Shown piece by piece: positions 62,901 to 64,000 of a stretch of 64,000 bases of DNA; position 1 is the stretch's first letter, and every line of letters starts with the position of its first letter. The position numbers were made by a program, and so were the translations under genes. Below the pieces are notes generated by a model. It did no database searches, had not been told where the DNA came from, and was given only the letters and a program-made list of their open reading frames with translations. Source of the DNA: Mallotus nudiflorus (Eukaryota; Streptophyta; Magnoliopsida; Malpighiales; Euphorbiaceae); the NCBI GenBank assembly GCA_947683625.1, contig CANTUR010001443.1, positions 1,792,501-1,856,500 on the forward strand. The letters run 5' to 3'.

Positions 62901-63239
62901 TATTTATAACCAAATGAACCTTTATCTTTAACCTAATGAATTTAACTATTCAATTTAGTAAAATAACTATAGATTACTGACCATAAGAAAAGTTAAAGGG
63001 CTAGTGAAAAAACCAGTTGACGTCTTTTTCCATTCTTTAACTGAATCCACCAAACTCTTCAAAGTATAAAAGCACCAGTTTAAATTCCTTATTTCTTTAA
63101 CATCAATCAGAGACAATAGTATCCTGTAATTTGATTTTCTACTTAGATGACCTTTCAGCATCGATGAAACTACAAAAACCATAAAATCCCTCTTAAATTC
63201 ATCACTGTAGTCTCCTTTAGATACCATTACTTCAACCAT
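60000..63239 (-). pseudogene. Ulp1-like (C48) cysteine protease gene of transposon type, broken
   Basis: Down the minus strand the pieces are: SDEFKRDFMVFVVSSMLKGH with NWCFYTLKSLVDSVKEWKK and FFTSPLTFLMV (63239-62967; the conserved region of plant transposon-borne Ulp1 proteins), an acidic piece with SFSLGLTPTP (62204-61947), DYYISRECIQTLCKGEIDSV with VFFSTNVF (61183-60989), HNHYFIIYVNFKSQKIEIID carrying the catalytic His (60697-60699) and Asp (60646-60648), and NMDYGVYCMRH (about 60045-60085). In the last piece the nucleophilic Cys of the DCG motif is Tyr (codon 60072-60074). Such proteins cleave SUMO-like tags and are often carried by Mutator-like elements. With the mutated Cys and scattered stops this copy is dead. 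Introns separating the pieces are plausible but not resolved, and the gene may start beyond the window. Confidence 0.78.
60167..60578. repeat. 142-bp tandem repeat, about 2.9 copies
   Basis: Units start at 60167, 60309 and 60451 ('gcaaataat.catgaatgca'). Each contains 'aaaaatcatgcattta', 'ttgataacta' and 'aagtaatgaaacttaaaaag'. The units are highly similar, so the expansion is recent compared with the surrounding relic. It lies in a spacer between the His/Asp piece and the Cys-motif piece of the Ulp1-like relic. Confidence 0.92.
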
Positions 63240-64000
63240 TCTCTGTGTAATTGGGCTTCCAACAGGAATGTTCCACCTCTCTCTCTAACTCCTTAGTAAT
63301 TTAGCATAATCTGGTGAGTCATTATCAATTTTAGCCTCTATAATAACATTTTTTCCTCGTGGAATACTGTATGTAGCAAAAATGTCATCTTCAGTTAACA
63401 AAAGCTTTTAATTGTCTTCTAACACTAATGCAACACTACAATAATCAAAATTTTCAACCAAAAACCTACTCAACTATCTATGACATTCAGACAATGATAG
63501 TTCTAATAGGCTTCCAAATCCTATTTCAATGACATCATTTTTTTATTGTTAAGATAATTTAGGTATAATGGAAAATAATGACTTTGGTGACATCCTCATT
63601 GGTAAATATTTACTAGTATGTGCTGTTGGAGTCTTCACCTTTTTTGTTTTAGTTTTCTCATCTTTCAATATTTTCTTTTCACTTGATTTCTGTCTAATAT
63701 AAGTTTTCAATGTTTGTGTGAATTCTGACTCCTTGAACCTTCTCTTAATTGCTTCAATGTCTTTAAATCTATGATTAAAATATCAAAAAAAATTAACACA
63801 ACATAACTCTGTTTCAAATAATGAAATTCTGAGTTTCATCTAACAAACCTTTGTGTTTAAGTTAATGAATCTCACCAAATGCTAAAATATAAACCAAAAA
63901 CAAACAAAATAGATCCAAAAAACAACATCTACATATCAACATAAAGATCACAGACTAGAAAAAAAAAGTTTACATAAACCAAATAAGGGAAAATATCTAA
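63240..64000. other. Continuation of the repeat-rich terminal block
   Basis: AT-rich DNA with many AATGAA/TTCATT words. The minus strand has gene-like but broken stretches that probably belong to the N-terminal part of the Ulp1-like relic; I cannot define exons here. Confidence 0.35.

Overview
This window is nuclear DNA of a flowering plant, most likely a eudicot. It is strongly AT-rich, its genes have long introns with standard GT-AG boundaries, and much of it is transposable elements that carry clear target-site duplications (TSDs). I cannot name the species.

Two host genes are complete, both on the + strand. The first (coding 18294-20450, with 5' UTR material probably upstream) encodes a mitochondrial-type bS6 ribosomal protein with an acidic tail. 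The second (23265-44686) is a 22-exon gene for an ENHANCED DISEASE RESISTANCE 2-like protein with PH, START and DUF1336/EDR2_C domains. Its 22 exons join in one open frame of 799 codons plus stop. A short broken piece of plastid-type phosphoglycerate kinase lies at 956-1159.

Layout. 1-2874: AT-rich DNA with the PGK relic and a tandem duplication. 2875-6297: a solo LTR (TSD ATTTA). 7868-14993: a related solo LTR on the minus strand, split by a third, plus-strand copy (8785-12004, TSD TTAAC). 15289-17739: a palindrome, a GC-rich exon-like block and unassigned DNA. 17740-20540: the bS6 gene. 20541-23264: intergenic. 23265-44686: the EDR2-like gene, whose intron 6 holds a complete but decayed antisense Copia retrotransposon (27112-32190, TSD AGTTC) and whose intron 17 holds a 371-bp Mutator-type MITE. 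47155-53698: a decayed hAT transposon, itself interrupted by a 2.1-kb solo LTR (47281-49412, TSD GTTGG) full of a 14-bp palindrome. 54641-56066: a Mutator-like element with long terminal inverted repeats (TSD TTTAATTAA). 57700-64000: a repeat-rich block with a broken DUF4283/zinc-knuckle reading frame on + and a broken Ulp1 (C48) protease-like frame on -, the latter with its catalytic Cys codon changed to Tyr.

The most unusual structures are the LTR family whose three copies keep gene-like exon/intron boundary signals, the clustered GAGGCGATCGCCTC palindromes, and the TTCATT/AATGAA-rich terminal block with a 142-bp tandem repeat.
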